The translations under genes and the position numbers were made by a program. Of a stretch of DNA of 64,000 nt, positions 1-7,030 are shown one piece after another (positions within the stretch are counted from its first letter, which is position 1; the number at the start of each line of letters is the position of its first letter). Under the pieces are notes generated by a model, which did no database searches, was not told the DNA's origin, and saw only the letters and a list, made by a program, of their open reading frames with translations. The DNA lies in NCBI RefSeq assembly GCF_016464385.1, contig NZ_JADMLH010000027.1:27497-91496 (forward strand), in the 5' to 3' direction. This stretch comes from Nucisporomicrobium flavum (GTDB lineage: Bacteria > Actinomycetota > Actinomycetes > Mycobacteriales > Micromonosporaceae).

Positions 1-180
1 GGTTCCACCAAGACGTGCAACCGGCTCTTCTTCACCGAGGGCGCGCGTACCCAGGACTGCCGCACGCTGACCGTCAGCCCGCAGCGGGGACGCCGCTATC
101 AGGTCGTCATGTCCTGGCGCGTCAGCAGCGACGGACACCTGCAGAGCGGTTCGGCGAGGGGCGACGAGTTCTCGTTCTGA
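1..180 (+). CDS. C-terminal end of an unknown protein (5' truncated)
   Basis: An open frame runs from the window edge to a TGA at 178-180 and gives 59 residues ending GDEFSF. Two cysteines about 14 residues apart (TKTCNRLFF and TQDCRTL) and a beta-rich composition suggest a disulfide-stabilised extracellular domain, but that is inference. The frame has normal high GC3 and lies 18 nt upstream of the next gene on the same strand, so the two may be co-transcribed. I do not recognise the family, and most of the gene lies outside the window. Confidence 0.6.
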   Translation, partial: GSTKTCNRLFFTEGARTQDCRTLTVSPQRGRRYQVVMSWRVSSDGHLQSGSARGDEFSF

Positions 181-198
181 GGCGTAGGGTTCCGCACC

Positions 199-978
199 GT
201 GCGCAAGACACTGGCCGCCGGCCTCGCCCTTTCCGCCGTGCTGCTGGGCCTGGGTGTGGTGTGGGCCCTCTCCGCGGACGCCGCGGCGGTGCCGGCGTAC
301 CACCCGGCGAGGCTGCGGAACATCGGCGACTCGAAGCAGGTCGTCGTGGTCACCGGCAACGGCCGCACGTCGTCGTACGCGACGCTGCGGGCGTACCAGA
401 AGAACGCGGACGGCTCGTGGAGCCAGAAGTGGGCCGGCATGGCCGCACGCAACGGCTATGCGGGGTGGGAGTGGGCGAGCAAGCGCGTCCAGGACACCGG
501 CACCACCCCGATGGGCACGTTCCGCATCACGTCCGCGTTCGGCCTCAAGGCCAACCCGGGCACGAAGGTGCGGTACACCCACGCGGACGGCAACGACTAC
601 TGGGTCGGCGACAACCGCGACGCGAAGACGTACAACCTGTTCCAGAAGTCGGCCTCGGCCGGCCGCACCTGGCGCAAGGGGGAGGCCGAACGCCTGGCCT
701 CCTACCCGAAGCAGTACGAGTACGCCGCGGTCATCGACTTCAACCGCCCCTGGGGCTCCACGATCACGTGGAACCCGGCCCACGGTCAGTACGAGACGAG
801 CAGGCCGGCGAACACCAAGCGCGGCTCGGCCATCTTCCTGCACATCAACGGCTCGGGCTCCACCGCGGGCTGCGTCTCGCTCAAGCGCGCCGACCTCATC
901 GCCGTGCTCAAGTGGCTGGACCCGGCGAAGACCCCGCGCATCGTGATGGCGCCGCTCGCCGACATCGGACGCGTGTGA
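199..978 (+). CDS. L,D-transpeptidase (YkuD-type) envelope protein
   Basis: The 259-residue protein starts with GTG at 199 and has an N-terminal signal peptide or anchor (about residues 5-29, ending ADAAA). The C-terminal part carries HINGSGSTAGCVSL, which matches the YkuD active-site pattern of a His followed by S/T-x-G-C; Cys225 would be the nucleophile. Such enzymes form 3-3 cross-links in peptidoglycan or attach proteins to it outside the membrane. In classical enzymes the residue before Gly-Cys is often His or Arg; here it is Ala, so activity should not be taken for granted. It follows the preceding gene by 18 nt. Confidence 0.8.
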   Translation: MRKTLAAGLALSAVLLGLGVVWALSADAAAVPAYHPARLRNIGDSKQVVVVTGNGRTSSYATLRAYQKNADGSWSQKWAGMAARNGYAGWEWASKRVQDTGTTPMGTFRITSAFGLKANPGTKVRYTHADGNDYWVGDNRDAKTYNLFQKSASAGRTWRKGEAERLASYPKQYEYAAVIDFNRPWGSTITWNPAHGQYETSRPANTKRGSAIFLHINGSGSTAGCVSLKRADLIAVLKWLDPAKTPRIVMAPLADIGRV

Positions 979-1021
979 AATAAGTTCGCGCACTCTGGCG
1001 TTCCGGCCTACCGTGATCGCC

Positions 1022-1114
1022 ATGTTCGCGCCCGGTCTGCAGCTGCCCGCGGGGTTCTCCCCGTCGGTGGCTCCCGCGTGCGTGCTCCGCGGCGGCGCCG
1101 ATACCCGAATCTGA
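1022..1114 (+). CDS. Candidate 30-residue leader peptide upstream of tuf
   Basis: A small frame runs from ATG at 1022 to TGA at 1112-1114, with GC in most third positions. A TACCGT box at 1009-1014 sits 7 nt before the ATG, the arrangement of leaderless actinomycete transcripts. The last base of the stop codon is the first base of a 10-bp inverted repeat (1114-1123 with 1146-1155) in the tuf leader. I see no homologue or known stalling motif. The placement suggests a regulatory upstream ORF, but it may be chance in high-GC DNA. Confidence 0.35.
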   Translation: MFAPGLQLPAGFSPSVAPACVLRGGADTRI

Positions 1115-1195
1115 CCCTTCCCCTGCCGCAAGTCCGGCACCACCGGGGGAAGGGTGGTTCGTCCCTGCGCGGGTTCCGGCATCCCTTTCCGTTTC
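1114..1195 (+). promoter_or_regulatory. tuf 5' leader with mutually exclusive hairpins (attenuator candidate)
   Basis: Arm A (ACCCTTCCCC, 1114-1123) is a perfect complement of arm B (GGGGAAGGGT, 1146-1155), with an inner GCCG/CGGC helix. Arm B can also pair, with one bulge, with arm C (ATCCCTTTCC, 1181-1190), which is followed by GTTTCTT. A:B and B:C cannot both form. This is the layout of a ribosome-controlled attenuator. No folding energy was computed. The start codon of tuf lies at 1219 with AAGGA at 1206-1210. Confidence 0.4.
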
Positions 1196-1218
1196 TTACA
1201 TCCAGTAAGGACATTCCC

Positions 1219-2406
1219 ATGGCCAAGAGCCAGTTCGTCCGTTCCAAGCCGCACCTGAACATCGGCACGATGGGGCACGTCGACCACGGCAAGACGACCC
1301 TGACCGCCGCCATCACGAAGGTCCTCGCCGACCGCGACCCGGCCGCCAACCGGTACGTCGCGTTCGACGGGATCGACCGGTCCCCGGAGGAGCACGACCG
1401 AGGCATCACGATCACCATCTCGCACGTCGAGTACGAGACCGAGCACCGCCACTACGCCCACGTCGACATGCCGGGGCACGCCGACTACGTGAAGAACATG
1501 ATCACAGGGGCGGCACAGGTGGACGGCGCGATCCTCGTCGTCTCGGCGCAGGACGGCGCCATGCCGCAGACCCGGGAGCACGTGCTGCTCGCCCGCCGCG
1601 TCGGGGTGCCCTACCTGGTGGTGGCGCTCAACAAGAGCGACGCCGTCGAGGACGAGGAGCTGCTCGAGCTCGTGGAGCTGGAGGTCCGCGACCTGCTCAC
1701 CGAGTACGGCTTCCCCGGCGACGAGGTGCCGGTCGTCCGGGTCAGCGCCCTCAAGGCCCTCGAGGGCGACCCGCGCTGGACCCGGTCGGTCGGGGAGCTG
1801 CTCGACGCGGTCGACACGTACGTGCCGATCCCGCCGCGGGAGCTCGGCGAGCCGTTCCTGATGCCGATCGAGAACGTGCTCACGATCAGCGGCCGGGGCA
1901 CGGTCGTGACCGGCAAGGTGGAGCGCGGCACGCTGCGCGCCGGCGAGCCGGTGGAGGTCGTCGGTCTCGGCCCGACGATCGCCACGGTCGCGATCGGCCT
2001 GGAGACCTTCGGCAAGTCGCTGCCGGAGGCCGAGGCCGGCGACAACGCGGCGGTCCTGCTGCGGGGCATCAAGCGCGACCAGGTGCAGCGTGGGCAGGTC
2101 GTGGCGCTGCCGGGCAGCGTCACGGGGCACCGCAGCTTCCGGGCCCACATGTACGCGCTGACGAAGGAGGAGGGTGGGCGGCACACGCCGTTCGTGGCGA
2201 ACTACCGCCCGCAGTTCTTCTTCCGGACCACGGACGTGTCCGGCGCGATCGACCTCGGTGACCTGCCGATGGTCATGCCGGGCGACACCGTGGACCTGAC
2301 CGTGCACCTGGGCAAGGAGGTGCCGATGGAGGCCGGACTGGGCTTCGCGGTCCGCGAGGGCGGCCGTACGGTCGCCGCCGGCACGGTGACCGAGGTGCTC
2401 GACTGA
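1219..2406 (+). CDS. tuf: Divergent stand-alone elongation factor Tu (tuf3-like)
   Basis: The 395-residue protein is a full-length EF-Tu that delivers aminoacyl-tRNA to the ribosome. G1 is GHVDHGKT (19-26), the RGITI switch 1 is at 61-65, G3 is DMPG (83-86) and G4 is NKSD (138-141). It ends in REGGRTVAAG...LD. The start is the ATG after AAGGA; an upstream in-frame start would translate the leader hairpin. It is not in a str operon (no rpsL, rpsG or fusA nearby), so it is probably an extra copy. Differences from housekeeping EF-Tu include Met84 for Cys81 (E. coli numbering) and Arg127 for Gln124. Substitution of Gln124 is a classic kirromycin-resistance change, and Streptomyces tuf3 products are known to be elfamycin-resistant. 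Confidence 0.93.
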   Translation: MAKSQFVRSKPHLNIGTMGHVDHGKTTLTAAITKVLADRDPAANRYVAFDGIDRSPEEHDRGITITISHVEYETEHRHYAHVDMPGHADYVKNMITGAAQVDGAILVVSAQDGAMPQTREHVLLARRVGVPYLVVALNKSDAVEDEELLELVELEVRDLLTEYGFPGDEVPVVRVSALKALEGDPRWTRSVGELLDAVDTYVPIPPRELGEPFLMPIENVLTISGRGTVVTGKVERGTLRAGEPVEVVGLGPTIATVAIGLETFGKSLPEAEAGDNAAVLLRGIKRDQVQRGQVVALPGSVTGHRSFRAHMYALTKEEGGRHTPFVANYRPQFFFRTTDVSGAIDLGDLPMVMPGDTVDLTVHLGKEVPMEAGLGFAVREGGRTVAAGTVTEVLD

Positions 2407-2411
2407 CGAGG

Positions 2412-2438
2412 GGGCCGTCCCGCGAGGGGCGGCCCTTT
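2412..2438 (+). terminator. Terminator hairpin after tuf
   Basis: GGGCCGTCCC (2412-2421), a GCGA tetraloop and GGGGCGGCCC (2426-2435) form a 10-bp stem with one G-T pair, followed by TTT. It starts 6 nt after the tuf stop codon. Confidence 0.7.
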
Positions 2439-2457
2439 CCCTCAGCCCGGGACGCCC

Positions 2458-2720
2458 GGGTCCGGTCGCCGAGGGGGTGCGGCGCCATCCTCTCTGGACG
2501 CGGGTGCCGTGGCGCGGCCCCGAGGCCGGGGCGCTGGGTCCGGTTGCCGGCGAGGTGCCGCGCCCTCTCCTCGGGGTGTGGGTGCCGTGGCGCGGCCCCG
2601 AGGCCGGGGCGCTGGGTCCGGTTGCCGGCGAGGTGCCGCGCCCTCTCCTCGGGGTGCGGGTGCCGTGACGCGGCCGCGAGGCGGGGCGCCGGGGCCCGTC
2701 GCCGACGGGCGCCGTGCTGT
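2458..2720. repeat. 78-bp GC-rich tandem repeat
   Basis: Two consecutive 78-bp units (2502-2579 and 2580-2657) differ only in their last base. A degenerate partial copy precedes them (2458-2501) and another follows (2658-2720). 78 is a multiple of three, so frames run through on both strands, but their Arg/Pro-rich translations look like by-products. No gene is supported between the tuf terminator and 2875. The near identity of the two units points to recent slippage or unequal exchange. Confidence 0.85.
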
Positions 2721-2874
2721 CCGAGGCCGGGACGTCCCGGTCCGGTCGCCCGACGAGGCCGGGGCCGCCCCTTGCGCGCCGCGCCCCAGGCGATTCCCGG
2801 CCCGGTGGACGCCGAGCGCGGGTGCTCGGTGGTGAACAGCCACAACGCGATCAGCAATCCGAGGCTGAGCCGCA

Positions 2875-3477
2875 TCAGATCCATCCCTCCTCCCAGGCTC
2901 GGTGGGCGGCGGCGTGGCGGGTGGCCGTGTTCAGCTTGGCCATGGCGTGTGACAGGTAATTGCGCACCGTCCCCGGTGCCAGATGGACCGCGGCGGCGAT
3001 CGCAGCGATCGTGGCGCCGGTGCGGGCGATGCGGAGGACCTCCAGTTCGCGGTCCGTCAGCGGGCAGGGGTTCTCTGCCATGGCGCTCGCCGCTATCTGG
3101 GGATCGACGTAGCGGCGGCCGCCGTGGACCGTACGGATGATCTCCGCGAGCCGGGACGCCGGTGTGGTCTTCGGCACGAAGCCCCCGATGCCCACCTCGA
3201 GCGCCCGGCGCAGGATCGCCGGACGAGCGTGCCGGGTGACCAGCACGATGGGTACGCCGAGCCGCGCGCGGATCTGGGTCGCAGCCGTCAGGCCGTCGCT
3301 GGGCGGCATCTCCAGGTCGAGAACGACGAGGTCAGGACGCTCCTCCAGCGCCACGCTCACCGCCGCGTCGCCGTCTGAGGCCTCTCCGGCGACGTCGAGG
3401 TCCGGCTCGAGGTTGAGCAGCGCCGCGAGGGCCCCACGAATGAGGTCCTCGTCGTCCGCGAGCACGAGCCGAATCAT
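2875..3477 (-). CDS. NarL/LuxR-family response regulator
   Basis: The 200-residue protein begins MIRLVLADDED. Its receiver domain has the acidic pair DDED and a phosphoacceptor Asp in LVVLDLEMP. The C-terminal half has a LuxR-type helix-turn-helix (LTDRELEVLRIA, then GTVRNYLSHAMAKL). Its ATG overlaps the stop of the upstream kinase gene in an ATGA, so the two are translationally coupled and form a two-component pair. A palindrome at 4601-4616 in the divergent promoter region is a plausible binding site. The likely target is the divergent ABC transporter at 4674-5995, as for DesKR-type or antibiotic-responsive exporters. This is inferred from position. Confidence 0.9.
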   Translation of the reverse strand: MIRLVLADDEDLIRGALAALLNLEPDLDVAGEASDGDAAVSVALEERPDLVVLDLEMPPSDGLTAATQIRARLGVPIVLVTRHARPAILRRALEVGIGGFVPKTTPASRLAEIIRTVHGGRRYVDPQIAASAMAENPCPLTDRELEVLRIARTGATIAAIAAAVHLAPGTVRNYLSHAMAKLNTATRHAAAHRAWEEGWI

Positions 3478-4565
3478 GCGGTCACCGGAACGGTGGCGCG
3501 CACGGTGAAGTTCTCGGGCGTGCCGGCGTAGTCGAGTGCGCCACCCGCCGCGGTCAGCCTGCCGGCGAGTCCGGCCAGCCCGCCCGCGGGCGCGGGCGCC
3601 GGGTCCAGCGGACGGTCGTTCGTCAACCGCAGTTCGGCGAGGCCGTCGTTGACAAACACCTTGATCTCGCACCGGCTGGCCGCGCTGTGCCGGAGCACGT
3701 TCGTGGTGCACTCTCGAACCACGAGGCCGAACAGAGCCTTCGCGGGTTCCTTGATGTCCGGCAGCTCAGGAATCGTGACGGCGATCCCAGCCGAGCGCAG
3801 CACCCGCGCCGCATTGACGATCTCCCTGTCCAGGGAGACGTTCCGGTAGCCGTTCACCACGTCGGTGGTCTCCGTCAGCGCGCGCAGCGCCAGCTCCTGG
3901 ACCTCGCGCAGCTCGGCGACGGCACGCGCGGGGTCGCCGGTCACGAGGTGTTGGGCGAACTCGCTCTTGAGCGCGATCACGTGCAAACTAGCGCCCTGGA
4001 TGTCGTGCAGGTCTGCCGCGAAACGCAGCCGCTCTTCCGAGACTGCGGCGGCACGCTCCAGGGTGCGGGCCCGCTCGAGACGTTCGGCGACGTGCAGAAC
4101 CCAGATCTGTGCGTAGAGTCCCCCGGCACCCAGCGCGGTGATGGCCGCGTCGACGAGTGCTTGAGTTACCGCACCGCGCGACCCGGCAAGCGCGGCCAGG
4201 AACGCGACGCCAGACCCTGCGGCAGGCACGACGGGTGGCGTCCACCTCGCCCACGCGGCGGCGGTGACGCAGGCCAAGGGCAGCACCCAGGGAAAGGCGC
4301 CCGTGTCGTTCACCCGGGCCACGGCAACCACCACCGCTCCCGCGAGCGCTCCCGCCACCAGGATGGGATCCCGGAGGGGACGCGCGAAGAGCACGGCCGC
4401 CACCGTGATCGCCACCGCGGTGGCGGCGAAGGTCATCACCGCGGCTCTCCACGGCAAACGCACTGCCTCTGCGGCGATGAGGAGGGCGACCACGACCAGA
4501 CAGCCGAGAAGCGTCCACCATGTCAGGCGGCGCAGCAGAGGAAGTCCGTCGGGAGGCGCGTTCAC
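3474..4565 (-). CDS. Sensor histidine kinase (HisKA_3 type)
   Basis: The 363-residue protein has about four or five membrane segments in its first 170 residues, including LLGCLVVVALLIAAEAV. A dimerisation region follows with DLHDIQGASLHVIALKSEF, where His is the expected phosphoacceptor. The C-terminal ATPase domain has ECTTNVLRHSAASRCEI (N box), but its G boxes are abbreviated (GGLAGLAGRL). I chose the GTG at 4565 because the frame upstream runs antisense through the divergent ABC gene. It overlaps the response regulator by 4 nt. Short extracellular loops suggest that it senses something within the membrane; the signal is unknown. Confidence 0.85.
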   Translation of the reverse strand: MNAPPDGLPLLRRLTWWTLLGCLVVVALLIAAEAVRLPWRAAVMTFAATAVAITVAAVLFARPLRDPILVAGALAGAVVVAVARVNDTGAFPWVLPLACVTAAAWARWTPPVVPAAGSGVAFLAALAGSRGAVTQALVDAAITALGAGGLYAQIWVLHVAERLERARTLERAAAVSEERLRFAADLHDIQGASLHVIALKSEFAQHLVTGDPARAVAELREVQELALRALTETTDVVNGYRNVSLDREIVNAARVLRSAGIAVTIPELPDIKEPAKALFGLVVRECTTNVLRHSAASRCEIKVFVNDGLAELRLTNDRPLDPAPAPAGGLAGLAGRLTAAGGALDYAGTPENFTVRATVPVTA

Positions 4566-4600
4566 GCCACCATGATGCTGCCTGAGCAGCCATTTGCCGA

Positions 4601-4616
4601 GATGACATCTGTCATC
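4601..4616. promoter_or_regulatory. Palindrome in the divergent kinase/ABC promoter region
   Basis: GATGACA-TC-TGTCATC is a perfect 7-bp inverted repeat with a 2-bp spacer. It lies 35 nt upstream of the kinase start and 57 nt upstream of the ABC ATPase start. Spacing and symmetry fit a dimeric NarL-family regulator site. Assignment to the adjacent response regulator is inference. Confidence 0.55.
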
Positions 4617-4673
4617 AGAGATGCTGAGGTCTGCCACTACTGCCGAGGCGGCCCGGCACACGAAACTCGCCTC

Positions 4674-5291
4674 ATGACGACGACGGTGACCTGCCGCGGA
4701 GTGGGCTTCTCCTATGGGGCGTATGAAGCCCTGCATGACGTGGACCTCGATGTGGGACGCGGCGAGATCGTGGCGCTCGCAGGGGCGAACGGTGCGGGAA
4801 AGACGACGCTGCTGGAGGTGCTGCTCGGCTTGCGGCGGCCCACCTCGGGCACTGTGCGGGTGCTCGGGCGTGAGCCGTACCGCGAGCGGCGCCGGCTCGT
4901 GCATGCCATGGGCGCGGTGTTCCAGGAAAGCGGGTGCGCACCCGACCTCACGGTGGCCGAGACCATGCGGATGTGGCACCGCCTGCTCCGGCGGCCCGTT
5001 GGTGATGCCGGCCCACTGACCGAGGTGAGGCTGGAGCACCGGGCACACCTCCGGGTGCGGCAGCTCTCCGGCGGCGAACGGCGCCGGCTGGACCTGGCAG
5101 TCGCGCTGATCGGAGAGCCCAGCCTGCTCGTGCTGGACGAGCCGACGACCGGCCTCGACCCCGAGTCCAGAGCGCTGATGTGGGAGCTGCTGCGGCGTCG
5201 CCGCTGCGAGGGCACGGCGGTGCTGCTCTCCACCCATCTGCACGAGGAGGCGGTCCTGCACGCCGATCGCGTCGAGGAGATCGTCCGATGA
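4674..5291 (+). CDS. ABC transporter ATP-binding protein (exporter type)
   Basis: The 205-residue ATPase has Walker A GANGAGKTT, the signature LSGGERRR, Walker B LLVLDEPTTGLDP and a switch His in LLSTHLHEE. It is short for the ABC-2 drug-export family because the segment before the signature is abbreviated. Its stop overlaps the start of the permease gene in an ATGA, so the two form a coupled exporter. It is divergent from the two-component system at 2875-4565, which probably controls it. The substrate is unknown. I chose the ATG at 4674 because the longer frame upstream runs antisense through the kinase gene. Confidence 0.9.
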   Translation: MTTTVTCRGVGFSYGAYEALHDVDLDVGRGEIVALAGANGAGKTTLLEVLLGLRRPTSGTVRVLGREPYRERRRLVHAMGAVFQESGCAPDLTVAETMRMWHRLLRRPVGDAGPLTEVRLEHRAHLRVRQLSGGERRRLDLAVALIGEPSLLVLDEPTTGLDPESRALMWELLRRRRCEGTAVLLSTHLHEEAVLHADRVEEIVR

Positions 5292-5995
5292 GGGCCCTCG
5301 CCGGCGCAGAGTTCCGCCTCCTGGCGCGCAGCCCGTTCGCCATCGTGATGGCGGGGCTGCTGCCTACCGCAGTGGGCTTGTTGATCGTGTGGGCCGAGCA
5401 GGACACCGGCCGGGCGGGGTGGGGCGGAGCCGCCGGGTTGCTGCTGGTGACCCTGGTCGCCTTCACGGCGTACACGGGCGGCACCACCACCCTCGCCGCC
5501 CGCCGCCAGCAGTTCGTCCTCAAGCGGCTGCGGATGTCCGGTGCCCGGGACGCGACCATCCTCGGCGCGGTGATCCTCCCGCTGGGAGCGCTGACTCTCG
5601 TGCAGGCGGCTCTCCTGGTCGGCATCCTGTCAGCGGCCGGCCACGGGCCGTCCCAGCCGTGGCTGCTGGCGGTGGCCGCCGTCGCCGGCACGGCAGCCGG
5701 CAGCGTCTTGGCGATAGCGACCGCAGTGGTGACACCCACCCCGGAGCTGGCTCAGCTCACCACCTCACCGATCGCTCTCGCATTCTTCGGCGGCGGCCTG
5801 TGGGCCGTCCGTACGCCGCCGGCCGAGGTCTCGTGGTGGATGCTCGCCGTTCCCGGCGTGCCGGTGACTCAGCTTGCCCGCGCGGCATGGGACGGCGGTC
5901 CGGGCGTGCTCGCAGCGATCGTCGCGGTCATCTCCCTGAGTGCGGCGCTGGCGCCGTGCGCGGTGAGGGTCTTCGCTTGGGACCCGCGTCGATGA
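5288..5995 (+). CDS. ABC-2 type permease
   Basis: The 235-residue protein has six predicted membrane spans, among them AIVMAGLLPTAVGLLIVW, AAGLLLVTLVAFTAY and AIVAVISLSAALAPCAV. A cytoplasmic stretch AARRQQFVLKRLRMSGA is typical of ABC-2 export permeases. It begins inside the ATPase stop codon, so the two subunits are made together. With only one permease and one ATPase, the exporter would be a dimer of each. Substrate unknown. Confidence 0.85.
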   Translation: MRALAGAEFRLLARSPFAIVMAGLLPTAVGLLIVWAEQDTGRAGWGGAAGLLLVTLVAFTAYTGGTTTLAARRQQFVLKRLRMSGARDATILGAVILPLGALTLVQAALLVGILSAAGHGPSQPWLLAVAAVAGTAAGSVLAIATAVVTPTPELAQLTTSPIALAFFGGGLWAVRTPPAEVSWWMLAVPGVPVTQLARAAWDGGPGVLAAIVAVISLSAALAPCAVRVFAWDPRR

Positions 5996-6019
5996 GGCAA
6001 CGGACGGGGACAAGACGCC

Positions 6020-6421
6020 TTACTGCTGCTCGTCCCGCTTGCGCAGTTCCTCCTCGCGCCGGCGCAGGTCGGCCTCCCAACGCTTCATCATCGACTCGTC
6101 CTCCTTGAGGTTCTGAGCGAGGTTGCGGAGGAACTCGGGGTCGTCGTCCGGAGCCACGGGTCCCTTGCGGGGACGCTCGGCCTCGGGGAAGCCGCTGCCC
6201 GGGCGCCACATCTCGCCGTTGCTCATGCGGACGGCTCGCGGCGGGCGACCGGCCACGAACCACGCGATCGCGCCGATCGGGGAGAACAGCAGGATGATGA
6301 AGACCCATGCGATGCGGGGCAGGGCGCGGATCGCGTACTCCTCGGCGGAAAGACAGTCGATCAGGGCGATCACGAGCAGCGCCAGGTCAAGGAGCATGAA
6401 GAGCGAGTAGAGGCGGATCAT
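6020..6421 (-). CDS. PLDc_N domain membrane protein
   Basis: The 133-residue protein has two membrane helices, SLFMLLDLALLVIALIDCL and IAWVFIILLFSPIGAIAWFV. The second carries the PLDc_N (PF13396-like) signature with P, G and W before the GRP loop. The charged tail (residues about 95-133) is predicted helical and contains NLKEDESMMKRWEADLRRREEEL. The family occurs alone in many actinomycetes and its role is unknown. I chose the ATG at 6421. A longer in-frame extension is possible but would translate the minisatellite at 6509-6872 into Pro/Arg-rich sequence. Confidence 0.8.
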   Translation of the reverse strand: MIRLYSLFMLLDLALLVIALIDCLSAEEYAIRALPRIAWVFIILLFSPIGAIAWFVAGRPPRAVRMSNGEMWRPGSGFPEAERPRKGPVAPDDDPEFLRNLAQNLKEDESMMKRWEADLRRREEELRKRDEQQ

Positions 6422-6508
6422 GGCGGAGATGGTCGCAGAATCCGCCGCCCGGCGTGGTCCCACGAACGGCCGACGCTCGGGCGCCGGGCGCGTCGCGGCG
6501 GGGCCAGC

Positions 6509-6872
6509 GCGGTAGGGGGGCCAACGCGGTAGGGGGCCAACGCGGTAGGCGGGGCGGGGCGCGGTAGGCGGGGCGGGGCGCGGTAGGCGGGCCAGCGCGG
6601 TAGGCGGGCCAGCGCGGTAGGCGGGGCGGGCGGGTCGCGGCAGGGCCGGGCGCGGTGGGCTGGTCCGGGCGCGGTGGGCTGGGCCGGCGCGGTGGGCCGG
6701 GCGGGTCGGCCCGGTAAGCCGGGGGCCGGCGCGGTAGGGCAGGGCGGTGCGGAAAGCCTGCCAGCCGCGGTAAGCCGGGCGGCCGCGGTAGGTGGCCCGG
6801 CGCGGCAGGCACGGTGGTTCGGCGCGGTAGGGCGGGGTGGCCCGGCGCGGTAGGGCGGGAAAGCGCGGTAGG
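6509..6872. repeat. GCGGTAGG minisatellite
   Basis: The octamer GCGGTAGG occurs twelve times between 6509 and 6872, usually as GCGCGGTAGGCGGG. Unit lengths vary around 17-20 bp in the first half, and diverged copies (GCGGTGGG, GCGGCAGG, GCGGTAAG) lie in between. A run of eight C follows at 6893-6900. I see no gene in 6422-7030; both strands stay open only because the repeat lacks stop codons. There are no spacer-like unique segments, so this is not a CRISPR array. Confidence 0.85.
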
Positions 6873-6959
6873 CCGGCCGGGTCCCCCCCCGTTCGTCCCG
6901 TGCTCCCGGCCGGCGCCACGCACTGGAGAAACGCCCCGGGATCGGCTTCCGCTGCATCG

Positions 6960-6985
6960 GCGACTGTCGGCTACGCGACAGTCGC
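6960..6985. promoter_or_regulatory. Inverted repeat upstream of the sigma factor gene
   Basis: GCGACTGTCG (6960-6969) and CGACAGTCGC (6976-6985) form perfect 10-bp arms around a 6-nt spacer, 46 nt before the sigma gene start. It could be an operator or an mRNA hairpin. There is no T-run, so an intrinsic terminator is unlikely. Confidence 0.5.
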
Positions 6986-7030
6986 GGACGCAGCGGTATC
7001 GATGACAATCGGCGTCTGCCCGGCGAGGGG

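Noticed and set aside
1078..1218. Upstream in-frame extension of EF-Tu
   Set aside because: It would translate the leader hairpin and add 47 residues absent from the family; AAGGA and the MAKSQF start favour 1219.
1022..2406. Elfamycin biosynthesis cluster around the divergent EF-Tu
   Set aside because: No PKS or NRPS genes lie in the window; resistance-type EF-Tu copies also occur in non-producers.
2273..2884. Minus-strand frame with a hydrophobic start (MDLMRLSLGLLIALWLF) overlapping the response regulator stop
   Set aside because: After about 30 residues it reads through the 78-bp repeat and the antisense of tuf; composition is Arg/Pro-rich. A short coupled membrane peptide is possible but not supported.
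6509..6872. CRISPR array
   Set aside because: Units are 17-20 bp with no unique spacers and no cas genes.
6422..6919. N-terminal extension of the PLDc_N protein
   Set aside because: It is only the translated minisatellite; the true start is a Met directly before the first membrane helix.
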